NCBI RefSeq assembly: GCF_038502225.1
Contig: NW_027196914.1
Span: 1-64,000, forward strand
Direction: 5' to 3'
Source: Cherax quadricarinatus
Lineage: Eukaryota; Arthropoda; Malacostraca; Decapoda; Parastacidae
DNA: 64,000 nt
In this document: one piece after another, positions 20,991 to 30,944 of the stretch
Layout: each line of letters opens with the position of its first letter
Numbering within the stretch: position 1 is the first letter of the stretch
The notes under the pieces: generated by a model
The model's input: the letters and a program-made list of their open reading frames with translations, nothing else
Database searches by the model: none
Told to the model about the DNA's origin: nothing
Translations under genes and position numbers: made by a program

Positions 20991-21599
20991 CTAGTGGTGT
21001 ATCGGGGTCTGATTAACCAGTGTTTTACTACTGGATGCAACCAAACTGACGTACAAACCACAGCCTGGCTGGTCAGGTACTGACCCAAGGTGCTTGTCCA
21101 GTGCCTTCTTGAAGAGAGCCAGGGGTCTATTGGTAATCACCCTTATGTATGCTGGGAGGCAGTTGAACAGTCTTGGGCCCCAGACACTTACTGTGTTGTC
21201 TCTAAGTGTACTTGAGGCGCCTCTGCTCTTCACTGGGGGAATATTTCATTTCCTGTTGAGTTTTTCGCTTTCATAGGGAGTGATCTTCATGTGCAAGTTT
21301 GGCACTAATCCCACTAAAATTTTCCATGAATTTATCTCGCCTGCATTTCAGGGAATTCAAATCAAGGGACTTCAACTGCTCCCAGTAATTTAGGTGTCTT
21401 TTCGTATTTATGTGTGCTATGAAAGTTTTTGTACACTCTCCAGGTCAGCAATTTCGTCTACCTTGAAGGAAGCAGTTAGTGAACAACAGTATTCCTGCTT
21501 ATAGAGAAGAAGTGATTTGAAGAGAATCATCATGGGCTTGGCGTCCCTTGTTCTGAAGGTTCTCATTATCCATCCCACCATTTGCCTAGCAGATGCAGT
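20991..21599 (-). pseudogene. LINE B ORF2 C-terminal region
   Basis: Two frames: 21626-21417 (ARQMVGWIMRTFRTRDAKPMM, QEYCCSLTASFKVDEIADLESVQ) and 21233-20991 (MKSRGASSTLRDNTVSVWGPRLFNCLPAYI, DQPGCGLYVSL). They match the region downstream of the RT domain in the copy at 42470-43100. It is broken by frameshifts between 21240 and 21417. Confidence 0.8.
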
Positions 21600-21615
21600 A
21601 GATATGTACATTGTT

Positions 21616-22030
21616 AGGTAAGACACATATGCAACAGTTAGGTATCTTTATTATGAAACGTTTCGCCTACACAGTAGGCTTCTTCAGTCAAGTACAGAAA
21701 AGTTGATAGAAGCAGAAGATACTTGAAGACGATGTAATCAGTCCATCACCCTTAAAGTTTTGAGGTGGTCAGTCCCTCAGTCTGGAGAAGAGCATTGTTC
21801 CATAGTATGGAACAATGCTCTTCTCCAGACTGAGGGACTGACCACCTCAAAACTTTAAGGGTGTTGGACTGATTACATCGTCTTCAAGTATCTTCTGCTT
21901 CTATCAACTTTTCTGTACTTGACTGAAGAAGCCTACTGTGTAGGCGAAACGTTTCATAATAAAGATACCTAACTGTTGCATATGTGTCTTACCTAACAAC
22001 CTGTCGGTATTTTATACCATTTTAATGTTC
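21616..22030. mobile_element. Foldback element 1 (389-bp palindrome, hammerhead-like arms)
   Basis: Positions 21611-21999 form a near-perfect palindrome centred on 21805 (arms of 194 bp, about one mismatch seen, 1-nt centre). A non-palindromic tail (CTGTCGGTATTTTATACC) follows. AGATATGTACATTGTT at 21600-21615 and 22031-22046 is a 16-bp target duplication. Each arm contains CTGAAGA-A-GCCTAC-TGT-GTAGGC-GAAAC-GTTTC (plus 21923-21955; minus 21687-21655), a hammerhead-like core. It is inserted in LINE B. It is probably a Penelope-like terminal repeat in inverted dimer form. Confidence 0.85.
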
Positions 22031-22745
22031 AGATATGTACATTGTTGTGACGAGATCCTCTGACATTATCTCTCCTAGGTCCTTCCCATTACTTTTTTGC
22101 TCTATTGTATGGTTAGAATTTGCTGTATACCCTGATACAGTTTTAATTTTCTCAAGTTTTCCATATCTGAGAAGTATAAATTTCTCTTCATTAAACTTCA
22201 TATTGTTTTGAATGGCCCATTTGAAGATTTTGTTAATGTCCACTTGAAGTCTTGCAGTGTCTTCAACGAACGTCACTGCAATGGCAATTTGGGTGTCATC
22301 TGCAAAGGAAGACACGGAGCTACGGCTAACATCTCTGTCTATGTCAGATATGAGGATGAGGAATACAATGGGAGTGAGTACTGGGCCATGTGGAAAAGAG
22401 CTTTTCACTGTAGCTGCCTCAGACTTTATTCTGTATACTATTACTCTTTGTGTTGTATTTGTCAGGAAGTTCTAGATCCATTACCAACTTTCCCTGTTAT
22501 TCCTTTATCACTCATTTTGAGCAATATTACACAATGGTCAAACTTGTCAAAAGCTTTTACAAACTCTGCATATACTACATATGTATCTTGTTTATCCTCT
22601 ACAGCATCCAGGACCTTGTCATAGTGGTCCAATAGCTGGGACAAGCAGGAGCGACCTGCTGTAAACTCGTGTTGCCCTGGGTTGTGTAATTGATGGGTAT
22701 CTAGGTGGTTGGCGATCTTACTTCTTAATATCCGAGATTTTTGAG
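22022..22745 (-). pseudogene. LINE B ORF2 reverse transcriptase fragment
   Basis: Minus strand 22644-22462 (SQLLDHYDKVLDAVEDKQD, VYAEFVKAFDKFDH) and 22408-22022 (FPHGPVLTPIVFLILISDIDRD, SSFADDTQIAIAV, NNMKFNEEKFILLRYGK). The catalytic FADD box is retained. The first Asp of the DF-x-KAFD box reads AEF. Frameshifts separate the two halves. Confidence 0.83.
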
Positions 22746-23978
22746 ATGACGGTATTTTAGGACTTCTTCATTAAGAATTCATTCCGATTGTCCACCCTTA
22801 GTCTGAGTAGCAGCTCGCTGAACACTTGTTGTACTGGAGCTTTAGTATCTAACTCATTTCTTGGCTGTCATCTGTGTATGTCCCATCTCACCTAAGCACA
22901 GGCATAATACTGGATATTGTTTTTCCCTTAGATTTGGCATAAGAGTAGAAGTATTTCGTTTTGCTTTTCAATTTCCATTACAGCTTTTAGTTGTTCCTGC
23001 GATTCTTGTCTCCTGTAAGATTTCTTCAGCTTAAGTTCAATATTTGCAATTTCACTGACCAGCGCCTCCCTTCATATGTCAGATATATTGGCCCCACTTA
23101 GCAGCTCTGTGACTCTTCACCTTCGTCTGTATTGGGAGGGTCTCTCCCTTTCCAGTTTACTTCCTCTCTTTCTTTTTCTTAATGGAATGTGTCTTGAGCA
23201 GATCTCAAGAACCACAGAGTTTATTTTTTCTAGGCAAAGGCTCGGATCTCTGTTGTTTAGGATATCATCCCAGCTTGTTTCATTTAGGTCATGGTTGAGT
23301 TGCTCCCATTGTGATCTGAGTGTATTGTCTTTGATAAGGTTATAGTATCAGATCGTCGTTGTTAGTGAAGATGAGGTCCTGTGTATTTTCTAGTCATGTA
23401 GGCTCTAATATTTACTGGTTTAAAGTAAATTTGGTGCAGAGATTTAATAGCTCGTATGTGTGTGAATTTTCATCTGCGCTGCCTCCTGGGGTGATCTCTT
23501 CATAAATATTATTTGCTACACTCCTCTATTTTAGGTGTCTCAAGTCGAAATCTCCCAGTAGCAAGATGTATTAGGCAGAAGTTTGGAGATTATCCAGACA
23601 GTGGTCAATTTTCAACTGCTCCCGGAATTGCTGAGAAGTTGCATCTGGAGGGTTGTATTCAATCACAATGACATGGTTTTGCCTTTCAATCTTTACCACC
23701 AAAACTTCAACTACATCATTTGAGGTGTCTAGTAATTCTGAGCAAATTAGTAACTCTGTGATATACAAGCCAAACCCCCGTTGTTTCCTGTTTAGTCTGT
23801 CACATCAGAATAGGTTATAACCTGGGATCCATATTCAGTTGTCAAAAATGATCCTTTATGTGAGTCTCCGTGAATGCTTCAAGCATTGCATTTGACTCCA
23901 TGAGCAGTCCCTTGATGCATGGAATTTTGTTGTTTTTTCATGGTTTTAGATCCTGTATGTTTGCATAGACAAATGTTG
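22746..23978 (-). pseudogene. LINE B ORF2 endonuclease and linker remnants
   Basis: Scattered minus-strand matches to the copy at 40042-41480: at 23768-23571, DVVEVLVVKIERQNHVIVIEYNPPDATSQQFREQL; around 23180-23060, an RKRRE-rich segment resembling ERERRSLYRRRRR. Everything else is out of frame or substituted. No functional endonuclease remains. Confidence 0.7.
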
Positions 23979-24260
23979 TTATACTGATGGAATTTGGGGG
24001 GTTTTATTTACTGATTCAAATATCTGTTGTTCCGGAGTGGAGGCCAATGACTGTGCCTCTGCTCCAGAAGTGTTTTCAGGTGGTGTAGTATTTCTGTCAT
24101 TTCTTGCCAGTCTTTTTTCCTTCCAGGCACTAAAAAAAACTCTTTCTCTGGAGAGGTTATGGCTCCCCTCTTTTGTTTCCCATAGTCTGGCTAGTCTCTG
24201 TCTTCTTGTCCCCTTTAGATGATGTGCCTGGCAGTATGTACTGTAGCATTTTCTTTCAAG
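23979..24260 (-). pseudogene. LINE B ORF1 C-terminal fragment
   Basis: Minus strand: ERKCYSTYCQAHHLKGTRRQRLARLW, followed by a Lys/Arg-rich segment and NTTPPENTSGAEAQ. The CY-x4-C-x3-H-LKGTRR motif is also in LINE B ORF1 at 39690-39735, so it is the last zinc-binding element of that protein. Upstream residues in the same open frame (before about 24260) belong to the BEL/Pao integrase. Confidence 0.72.
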
Positions 24261-24690
24261 GAGTGACGAGTAACATAGTCTTCTCGCAAAATTATCTTCC
24301 AACGTTCAATCACTTTATTGAGGTGTTTGAATTTACGTCTGAGTTACTCAGGTTCGAGATAAGTGGCATCCTCCATGATTTCTTTACCATTCATGGGAGG
24401 AACTGCCATGGAGTAAATGAGACAGACTTAACATTTCCAGATTGTCCAGATCATTGGTATAATTAGCTAGAGGTCTCTTGTTGACTCTGTTTTCTGCTTC
24501 AGTTATGACTACTGGAAATGCTTCTAAGTCGATTCGCTGACAATGAAGAGTCTCCTTTAAACAACGTATTATAATACCTATCATTCTCTCATAAAATCCG
24601 CCTTGCCATGAAGCCTCGGGAGGAACGTGTCTCTAACGACAACTGCGCTGATTCAGCATCTGTTGCATCTCTGTCTGATCAAGTTCTTGC
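24261..24690 (-). pseudogene. BEL/Pao integrase C-terminal part
   Basis: Minus strand: a PPEASWQGGFYERMIGII segment (about 24620-24570), RCLKETLHCQRIDLEAFPVVITEAENRVNKRPL, LEMLSLSHLL, then after stops FKHLNKVIERWKIILREDYVT. This is the end of the DDE integrase core (the Glu-containing E-A/G-x-W-x-G-x-FYER motif) and the start of DUF5641. It is degraded by stops around 24380-24290 and cut by LINE B at about 24260. Confidence 0.8.
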
Positions 24691-24696
24691 TTATAT

Positions 24697-24950
24697 ATCA
24701 AATCAAATCAAAGTGTATTCTCTATAAGGATTACAATGCGGGGTTTACAGATTTTGGTTATTTTGTGGTTTACATGTAATAAAGTACTAATTACAGAGGG
24801 GGCCACAAGACCACCTAGCATGGCTAGGCATTTCAGGCAAACTTAGTTTAATTCATAACCCTAAATTATTACAAATTGTGGAATAAGTTGACTAAATACT
24901 AAGTGACTAAATACTAGTTTGTGAGTTTAGCAATGTGAATGCTTTTGTTT
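24697..24950 (-). mobile_element. LINE A 3' UTR fragment
   Basis: AATCAAATCAAAGTGTATTC followed by CTATAAGGATTACAATG matches the LINE A 3' UTR at 7990-8250 (same orientation, minus), ending at GAATGCTTTTGTTTT. Coding sequence of the BEL/Pao integrase is found directly on both sides, so the fragment inserted into it. It is 5' truncated to about 250 bp. Confidence 0.88.
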
Positions 24951-25488
24951 TAGTAGCACCGACAACAAAGTTCGTTGCATTACCTGAAATTATCAGTCTG
25001 AAACACGCCATTTTGGCAGCAAACCTTCTGAATAGTTTGATAAAGGTTACAACAGACATGTCATTAGTTATTTTTGCATGTACTGCTCTAGTTGTAGCAC
25101 TGACGAACAAATAGATGTATTCCTTAATAGTAACTTTGTCAACGGTTTTAGTCATGTCACCTCAAATGGAGTGTCATGACATACTCACTCAGCGGGATAT
25201 GTAAGTGTACCTGGATACTGAAATACTCAGATATCGAAGTGACGACATGTGATGCAGTCCCTTATTTGTCTTCTCATGCTTTGCCGATCTTGAGGTATCC
25301 AGTAGGACTGTTGTATGTGACAGTGTATGTCAGCTACCCCACCATGTAACAAGTTACTGTGGGCATTTTTTACAGTCACTTTTGTTGGCCAATGATTCTG
25401 GGGGTCAGTATTGGATGTATTGCTTCTTTAAGTAGTTAAAGAATTATGAATTCTTCCTCGACATGTTACAGTCTCATCTGAGATGAGA
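24951..25488 (-). pseudogene. BEL/Pao integrase N-terminal and core part
   Basis: Minus strand: TVTCRGRIHNS (about 25460), KNAHSNLLHGGVADIHCHIQQ, SYWIPQDRQSMRRQI, DCITCRHF (an HHCC zinc-binding module), then IYLFVSATTRAVHAKI, MSVVTFIKLFRRFAAK and LIISGNATNF. The segment IYSDNGTNF in working relatives carries the second catalytic Asp; here it is Gly-Asn-Ala, so catalysis is lost. Stops interrupt between CRHF and the core. It is the 5'-most piece of BEL/Pao 2 left in the window. Confidence 0.82.
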
Positions 25489-25724
25489 TTAACCCGAAAA
25501 CGGTCTAAACGTATACATACGTTTTTTACCGCTACTGCCCAAGACATACATTTATGTTTCATTTTTCATTTTTCATTCCTTCAAAATTGGCGCAATAGGC
25601 CTGAGTCGCCTAGACATGAGAGAATGGGTGTGCACACTCAGTGTGCAGAGTATGAAAAAATCTGGGACGCCTGGGTACCGCATGGTAGGACAAGTTACAT
25701 TCAGCTCCATCTTGAGTCAACATC

Positions 25725-26050
25725 ATGGCACATCCTCGTGATCCACACAGGCCCCGTCGTATTAGCACTCTATTATTCGAGGAAAGTGATACAGAACATC
25801 AGTTTAGTGGATCTGACGCAGATGTGGCTACTAATAATCAAGGAAATAGTGAAAATAAAGACGATAACCCAGATAACCATCAGCCCATCACATATGGGGT
25901 GGCCAATGTGGCAACTACACAAGAGGAAACTATCATTTTTCCCGGTGTTTTAGTGATAGTGAAAGTGATATAAGTAACTATGAGATTGATTTTATGCCGT
26001 TAGAGGATTCGTCTAGTGACAGTGATCATTATTCACAAGTGAAGCGTGCT
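25725..26050 (+). pseudogene. piggyBac-type transposase N-terminus
   Basis: Start MAHPRDPHRPRRISTLLFEESDTEHQFSG, then an acidic, Ser/Asp-rich segment; after a frameshift near 25940 it continues SDSESDISNYEIDFMPLEDSSSDSD. Acidic unstructured N-termini are normal in piggyBac-family transposases. The position 236 bp inside the TTAA end fits the family layout. Coding is cut by LINE A at about 26050 and continues as FTDSEIDHEGEY at 28223. Confidence 0.68.
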
Positions 26051-26355
26051 TCTTCAAATTCAAATTCAAACTCAAATTCAAAGTTTATTCTCTATAAGGA
26101 TTACAATGCTGAGTTTACAGAATTTGGTTATTGTGTGGTTTACATGTAGTAAAATACTAATTACAGAGGGGGCCACTAGAACACCTAGCTTGGCTAGGCA
26201 TTTCGGGCAGACTTAGATTAATTCTTAACTTTAAAATATTACAAATTATGAGGTAAGTTGGTATTATGGCTAAGTGACTAAATACTAGTTTGTGAGTTTA
26301 GCAATGTGAATGCTTTTGTTTTGGCACTATACATAGTTTCAGTATTGGAGTATCA

Positions 26356-27766
26356 CAGGCCAACTTATGACTAGTTAGTCGCACTGTGGTATAAGAGGGC
26401 ACTCCCTGAGCTACCTAAAGTCATACCTCAACAACAGAAGCCAATATGTGTACACAAATGGAGCAAACTCTTCCGCACAGCCAATTACAGTTGGTGTCCC
26501 ACAGGGAAGTGTCTTAGGCCCTCTTCTCTTTCTCATATACATAAATGACCTACCAAATGCATCGCAACTACTCAAACCCACACTATTTGCAGATGACACT
26601 ACATACGTCTACTCTCACCCGAGCCCAGTCACGCTAGCCAATACTGTAAATACCGAATTACAGAAAATATCAACCTGGATGAGGGCCAACAAACTTACTC
26701 TAAACATTGACAAAACCTACTACATTCAGTTTGGTAACAGAGCAGCAGATGTGTCTCTTAACATATTGATAAATGGATCACCTATCACAAAACTCACAGA
26801 GGGAAAATTCCTGGGAATCCACTTTGATAATAGACTCAAATTTCAAACACATATACAACAAATTTCCAAAAAAATTTCCAAGACCGTAGGCATACTATTG
26901 AAGATACGGTACTATGTTCCACAGTCAGCCCTCCTGGCCCTATATCACTCACTTATTTACCCCTATCTCACCTATGGAATTTGTGCATGGGGCTCAACAA
27001 CAATAAACCATCTCAGACCATTAATTACCCAACAAAAGGCTGCAGTCAGAATGATAACAAATTCTCACTACAGGTAGCACACTCCGCCAATATTCAAAAC
27101 TCTAAACCTACTCACAATACAAAACATCCATACTTATTACTGCACCTACTACATACATAGAACACTTAACTCTGACATAAACCCTCCCCTCAAACATCTC
27201 CTTGCCAACCTCAACAGAACACATGACCATAACACAAGGCACAGATCACTCTTTGATGTCCCTCGAGTCCATCTCACGCTATGCAAAAACTCAATGCACA
27301 TAAAAGGCCCTAAAATCTGGAATTCATTACCTGTGAATATAAAAGAAACACTGTTTATAAATTCAAGTCTCTTCTCAAAAATCACTTATTCACCCACAAC
27401 TAAATAAATACTGAATAATTGTATCTCATAAATTGTATCTCATATATGTCTCATTATTGTATCTCATAAATGTCAACCTGTGACCCAATCAAACTTTGTT
27501 ACTATTTAACTTCATTACCTAACAGAATACTCCATTCTACTGATTACTCAGCAACAGAGTAAATGACCATATGACCTGTCTTTGTAATACTCATTTGTAC
27601 TAAATTGTTATCTGTTTTACAATAATTTTTTTACCACTGAATATATCATTGCTTAGTTAATCTTAAGTTAATTTTAAGCCTGCCCATAATGTTCTGCATA
27701 CAAGGGGCTTTGGCATGCTGCAATTTAAAAATTGTATTCCTTGTACTTCTCTGTTTCATGTTCAAA

Positions 27767-27798
<32 letters not shown>

Positions 27799-28020
27799 AT
27801 ACTGATTGTACAGCAATGCAAGCAACAATACGACCTGTTTTTGTAATATTCATTTGTGCTTAATTGTTATCTGTTTACAATAATGTTTTACCACTGAATA
27901 CTTCATTGCTTAGTTAATCTTAAGTTAATTTTAAGCCTGCCCGTAATGCTATGCATTGAAGTGGCTTTGGCATGCTGCATTTAACTGTTTTCTTTTGTAC
28001 TTCACTGTATCATGTTCAAA

Positions 28021-28059
<39 letters not shown>

Positions 28060-28062
28060 ATT
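26356..28062 (+). mobile_element. LINE A2 copy (plus), 5' truncated, duplicated 3' UTR
   Basis: It starts within the RT (near 26375), runs through ORF2 to about 27405, and has a 3' UTR ending in an (AAAT)n tail at about 27768-27800. A second copy of the last about 250 bp of the UTR plus another (AAAT)n tail follows (27801-28062). It is closely similar to the LINE A2 at 33985-36487. Confidence 0.87.
26375..27405 (+). pseudogene. LINE A2 ORF2, RT C-terminal part
   Basis: Reads [64 protein letters not shown] and SLIYPYLTYGICAW. A TAG at 27075, where the sister copy has an RQHTPPI context, ends the first frame; the C-terminal HNTRHRSLFDVPR region follows. The catalytic FADD box is intact, but RT motifs 1-4 are absent through 5' truncation. 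Confidence 0.87.
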
Positions 28063-28145
28063 ATTTTAAGATTGAGATTGATATTTCTGTTTATGGTCAA
28101 ATGGGTGAGTGAGTGTAAGTGTGAACCACCAGGTGGTATTCGTGT

Positions 28146-28430
28146 AATTAGTTGACAGGGTGTATCAGGGAGATAAGATGTTTTCTAATGGTAGTTTTAA
28201 AGGTGATGAATGTGTCTGCAGTTCACTGATAGCGAAATTGATCATGAAGGTGAATATGCGGGGATGGAGGAAATAGTGGAGGGTGGCATGGTCCAGGCTG
28301 CGGTGGGTGGACAGACAAAGGACCGCCCGGCATACCCTCAACCTTCTGCTTCCCCATGCCCCATGTCTGAGGTCCACCCTAAATCATGTGACCGAGAGTG
28401 GAACTGGACACAAAGTATATTCGTGCCACA
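28146..28430 (+). repeat. Long direct repeat, copy A
   Basis: This 285-bp segment starts inside the LINE A end (AATTAGTTGACAGGGTG), crosses the LINE A/piggyBac junction at about 28222 and ends in piggyBac coding sequence (AAAGTATATTCGT). It recurs at 36666-36977 with about ten substitutions and one 27-bp indel. The two copies flank the L1/Tx1-like LINE exactly. Confidence 0.9.
28223..28430 (+). pseudogene. piggyBac-type transposase segment, copy A
   Basis: Reads FTDSEIDHEGEYAGMEEIV, then a Gln/Pro-rich region and CDREWNWTQSIFVP. WNWTQ-x-IFVPQ-type motifs lead into the DDE_Tnp_1_7 domain of piggyBac-family transposases. It ends at the L1/Tx1-like LINE insertion. The copy beyond the LINE has 9 additional codons in the Pro-rich region. 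Confidence 0.78.
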
Positions 28431-28517
28431 TTCGTCTCTCGACCACTGGGAATATAGGACGCTTTTTGAGTCTCCCTACACGCCACCTGGTGGTGACTGC
28501 TTGACTTAGGCACCAAC

Positions 28518-28975
28518 ATGGCGGATCGTATCAGCCGGAGAGTGAATACTGTCTGTATTGAATAAGTTCGAGGAACATTAAGCAGTGCGACAATGCATGT
28601 ACTGTTATCGGCCATAATTAGGGACGTCTACGGGATACCGAACGATGAATTGTATGGTGTAGCCCTTAATGGAATGACAAGAGCTTTTGTGAAGTTTACA
28701 GGAGTCGGCTTTTACACCAGGATTGTGGATGAATTTCAGGAAAGGAGGATGAGTGTGAATTCAACAGTAGAGGTGTGTCTATATGATGTTTTGAAATATT
28801 ACACGTGGGTAAAGGTACGTAATGTACCCTTTGAGGCAACGTCGTATGGCATTCAGGAAGCCTTCAGCAATTATGGAACTGTTCATACAGCTAGTATGGG
28901 GGTGTGGAGGGACGGGCCATTTGAAGGGCTGCCTGAGGGGTCCTGCACCCTGAAGATGTCATTGAGGCGGCCAAT
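28518..28975 (+). pseudogene. L1/Tx1-like LINE ORF1, first part (RRM-like)
   Basis: ATG at 28518 in good context (CACCAACATGG) begins MADRISRRVN; a TAA at 28563-28565 interrupts the frame, which continues IRDVYGIPNDELYGVAL, FVKFTGVGFYTRIVDEF, and TWVKVRNVPFEATSYGIQEAF-SNYG. The VRNVPFEAT-x4-I-x2-AFSNYG segment looks like an RNA-recognition fold used by LINE ORF1 proteins to bind their RNA. It is broken at about 28976 by LINE A; the rest follows at 30126. Confidence 0.72.
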
Positions 28976-30125
28976 ATATCGACTTGGATGACAGCCAATA
29001 AACTTACGCTTAACACTGACAAAACCTACTATATTATGTTTGGTAGCAGAGCAGGAGATGCACAAATTAACATTAAGATTGACAACACTCTAATTACCAG
29101 AAATAATGGGGGCAAATTCCTAGGCTTATACCTTGACAACAACCTGAATTTCAGCACCCATATCCAGCATATAACCAAAAAAGTATCCAAAACGGTTGGG
29201 ATCCTCTCCAAGATACGATACTACGTGCCACAAAATGCCCTTCTCACACTATACCACTCACTTATTTATCCATACCTCACCTATGCTATTTGTGCTTGGG
29301 GATCAACTGCAGCAACACGCCTAAAGCCAATAATAACCCAACAAAAAGCTGCAGTAAGAATAATCACTAAATCCCATCCCTGGCAACACACCCCCCCACT
29401 CTTCATAGACCTAAACTTACTCCCAGTTCAGTACATCCACACTTACTACTGTGCAATCTACATCTACAGGGCCTTAAACTCTAATATCAACCTTGACCTA
29501 AAACGCTTTCTTGATAGTTGTGACAGAACCCACAGGCATAACACCAGACACAAACATCTCTACGACATTCCCCGCGTCCGACTAAACCTTTACAAAAATT
29601 CAATGTATGTCAAAGGCCCTAAAATCTGGAATACCCTACCTGAGAACTCTAGAACTGCAGACACATTCATCACCTTCAAAACTACCATTAGAAAACATCT
29701 TATCTCCCTGATACACCCCGTCAACTAACTACACGAATACCACCTGGTGGTTCACACTTACACTCACTCACTCATTTGACCATAAACAGAAATATTAATC
29801 TCAATCTTAAAATAATGAATCCTGTGATACTCCAATACTGAAACTATGTACTGTGCCAAAACAAAAGCATTCACATTGCTAAACTCACAAACTAGTATTT
29901 AGTCACTTAGCCATAATACCAACTTACCTCATAATTTGTAATATTTTACAATTAAGAATAAAACTAAGTCTGCCAGAAATGCCTAGCCATGCTAAGCGTT
30001 CTAGTGGTACACTCTGTAATCACTATTTTACTACATGTAAACCACACAATAACCAAATTTCTGTAAACTCAGCATTGTAATCCTTATAGAGAATAAACTT
30101 TGAATTGAATTTGAATTGAATTGAA
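28976..30125 (+). mobile_element. LINE A copy (plus), 5' truncated, young
   Basis: It starts at the sequence ATCGACTTGGATGACAGCC inside the RT palm, contains an uninterrupted C-terminal ORF2 reading (28988-29728, 246 codons), the complete 3' UTR and a tail of TTGAATTTGAATTGAAT units. It differs from the 8381-9127 copy at only about three residues in the shared region. The L1/Tx1 ORF1 resumes with PSYVTL straight after, so the insertion is clean. Confidence 0.92.
28988..29728 (+). pseudogene. LINE A ORF2 C-terminal region
   Basis: Open through MTANKLTLNTDKTYYIMFGSR, NNGGKFLGLYLDNNLNF, SLIYPYLTYAICAWGS and HNTRHKHLYDIPRVRLNLYK to a TAA after HPVN, the natural stop. It lacks the N-terminal endonuclease and the catalytic FADD box through 5' truncation, so it is a pseudogene despite having no stops. 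Confidence 0.88.
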
Positions 30126-30944
30126 TACCCTCGTATGTTACGCTGACAGGCTATAGGTCCCAGGTATTTGTTCACTATGCGGGGCAGAGGAAACTTTCCG
30201 ATTATGTGATTCTTACGAGCACTTGGCGGCGCAGTGTCCTCGAAGGCAAGCCCCTAGGATGGCGTTATCGTGGATGATGGATCAGCAACCGTGCAATGTG
30301 GATGTGGAGTTGGGGTTGTGGATGGACAGAAGACGAATCTCTGGAGTGAGGAGGTGGACAAGGTGGAAGAGGTGATGGGGACGTGTGTTACCCTCCCGGA
30401 GGTGACAGGGGAGAGCCCCCCCCCATCGCCTGAGGGAAGGGTGGATGTGGAAGAGTCTACCCAGGAGAGGATGTTGGAAGCAGTGCTGCAGGAATTCTTG
30501 GACAAGCCAGAGGTTGGGGAGGACGGACCCGAGAAGTTAAGTGAGGTGCAGCTGATGGATGAGCAGCAGGGACAGGTGGAGGGTTCGCGGAATGACAGAG
30601 AGGGCAGGGAATTGGTGGTGGAAGTCCATCAGGAGGACTCGCATGAGGTAGATATGTGTGTGAGTGAGAGCTCACACAAATGGACTGCGGGTGCCTTGGA
30701 CGTCGATGAGGTTTTAACACCTGGGCAGAGACCTGGGAAGAAGTCATGGGTAGATGTGGGGGAAAAGGCAAGCAGGGAAGGGGGTGTACCAGGGAAGCTC
30801 GGTGGGGGAGGACAAGGAGGGGTTGGTGGACAGGTTAGGAAAAATGATAAAAATGGTACGGGTACCATGAAAGGTGAATTGAGTAAGCCACAGCGGCATA
30901 GGGGTAAGCCGCCTTTTCTGGGAAGTTCAAGTGTGTCACAATAA
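30126..30944 (+). pseudogene. L1/Tx1-like LINE ORF1, second part (zinc knuckle, acidic tail)
   Basis: After the LINE A tail: PSYVTLTGYRSQVFVHYAGQ, then FRLCDSYEHLAAQCPRR, a CCHC-like knuckle in which the first Cys is replaced by Phe. A frameshift then leads to a long Glu/Asp/Gly-rich tail (to 30944) with EESTQERMLEAVLQEFLDK and a Lys-rich end. Such knuckles bind RNA in LINE ORF1. The frame ends with SVSQ and a stop, 1-2 codons before the endonuclease reading begins. Confidence 0.68.

Larger units (their letters stand above)
20905..24260 (-). mobile_element. LINE B copy, decayed, inserted in BEL/Pao 2
   Basis: Minus strand order: ORF1 C-terminus (24260-23979), endonuclease remnants (about 23950-23100), linker (23100-22900), RT (22745-22022), C-terminal region (21599-20991) and a tail of CCAGGTATAC-type units (20922-20947). 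It matches the plus-strand LINE B at 38900-43148 but has many frameshifts and stops, so it is older. A foldback element is inserted at 21616-22030. BEL/Pao coding is interrupted between an ILREDYVTR block and the REHFYGAG block. Confidence 0.83.
20735..25488 (-). mobile_element. Second BEL/Pao element (minus), integrase half, with nested LINEs
   Basis: On the minus strand, integrase pieces (25470-24951 and 24690-24260) and the DUF5641 C-terminal domain (20900-20735) are in the expected order, separated by a LINE A tail (24697-24950) and by LINE B (20905-24260). No gag, protease or RT is found upstream because a piggyBac-type element starts at 25489. This is the part of BEL/Pao missing from the element at 4427-14570, but the orientations are opposite. 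Confidence 0.8.
26050..28222 (-). mobile_element. LINE A copy (minus), split by LINE A2
   Basis: Its (TTTGAA)n tail and 3' UTR occupy 26050-26355 and the remaining 3' UTR and last ORF2 codons are at about 28063-28222, together matching 7986-8456 without loss. The copy is 5' truncated at about 470 bp. Between the two parts sits a plus-strand LINE A2. Because both parts read on exactly, LINE A2 inserted after this copy. Confidence 0.85.

Noticed and set aside
21616..22030. Ordinary DNA foldback transposon
   Set aside because: The 16-, 13- and 12-bp duplications in the three copies vary in length and a one-sided tail is present, which fits retrotransposition better.
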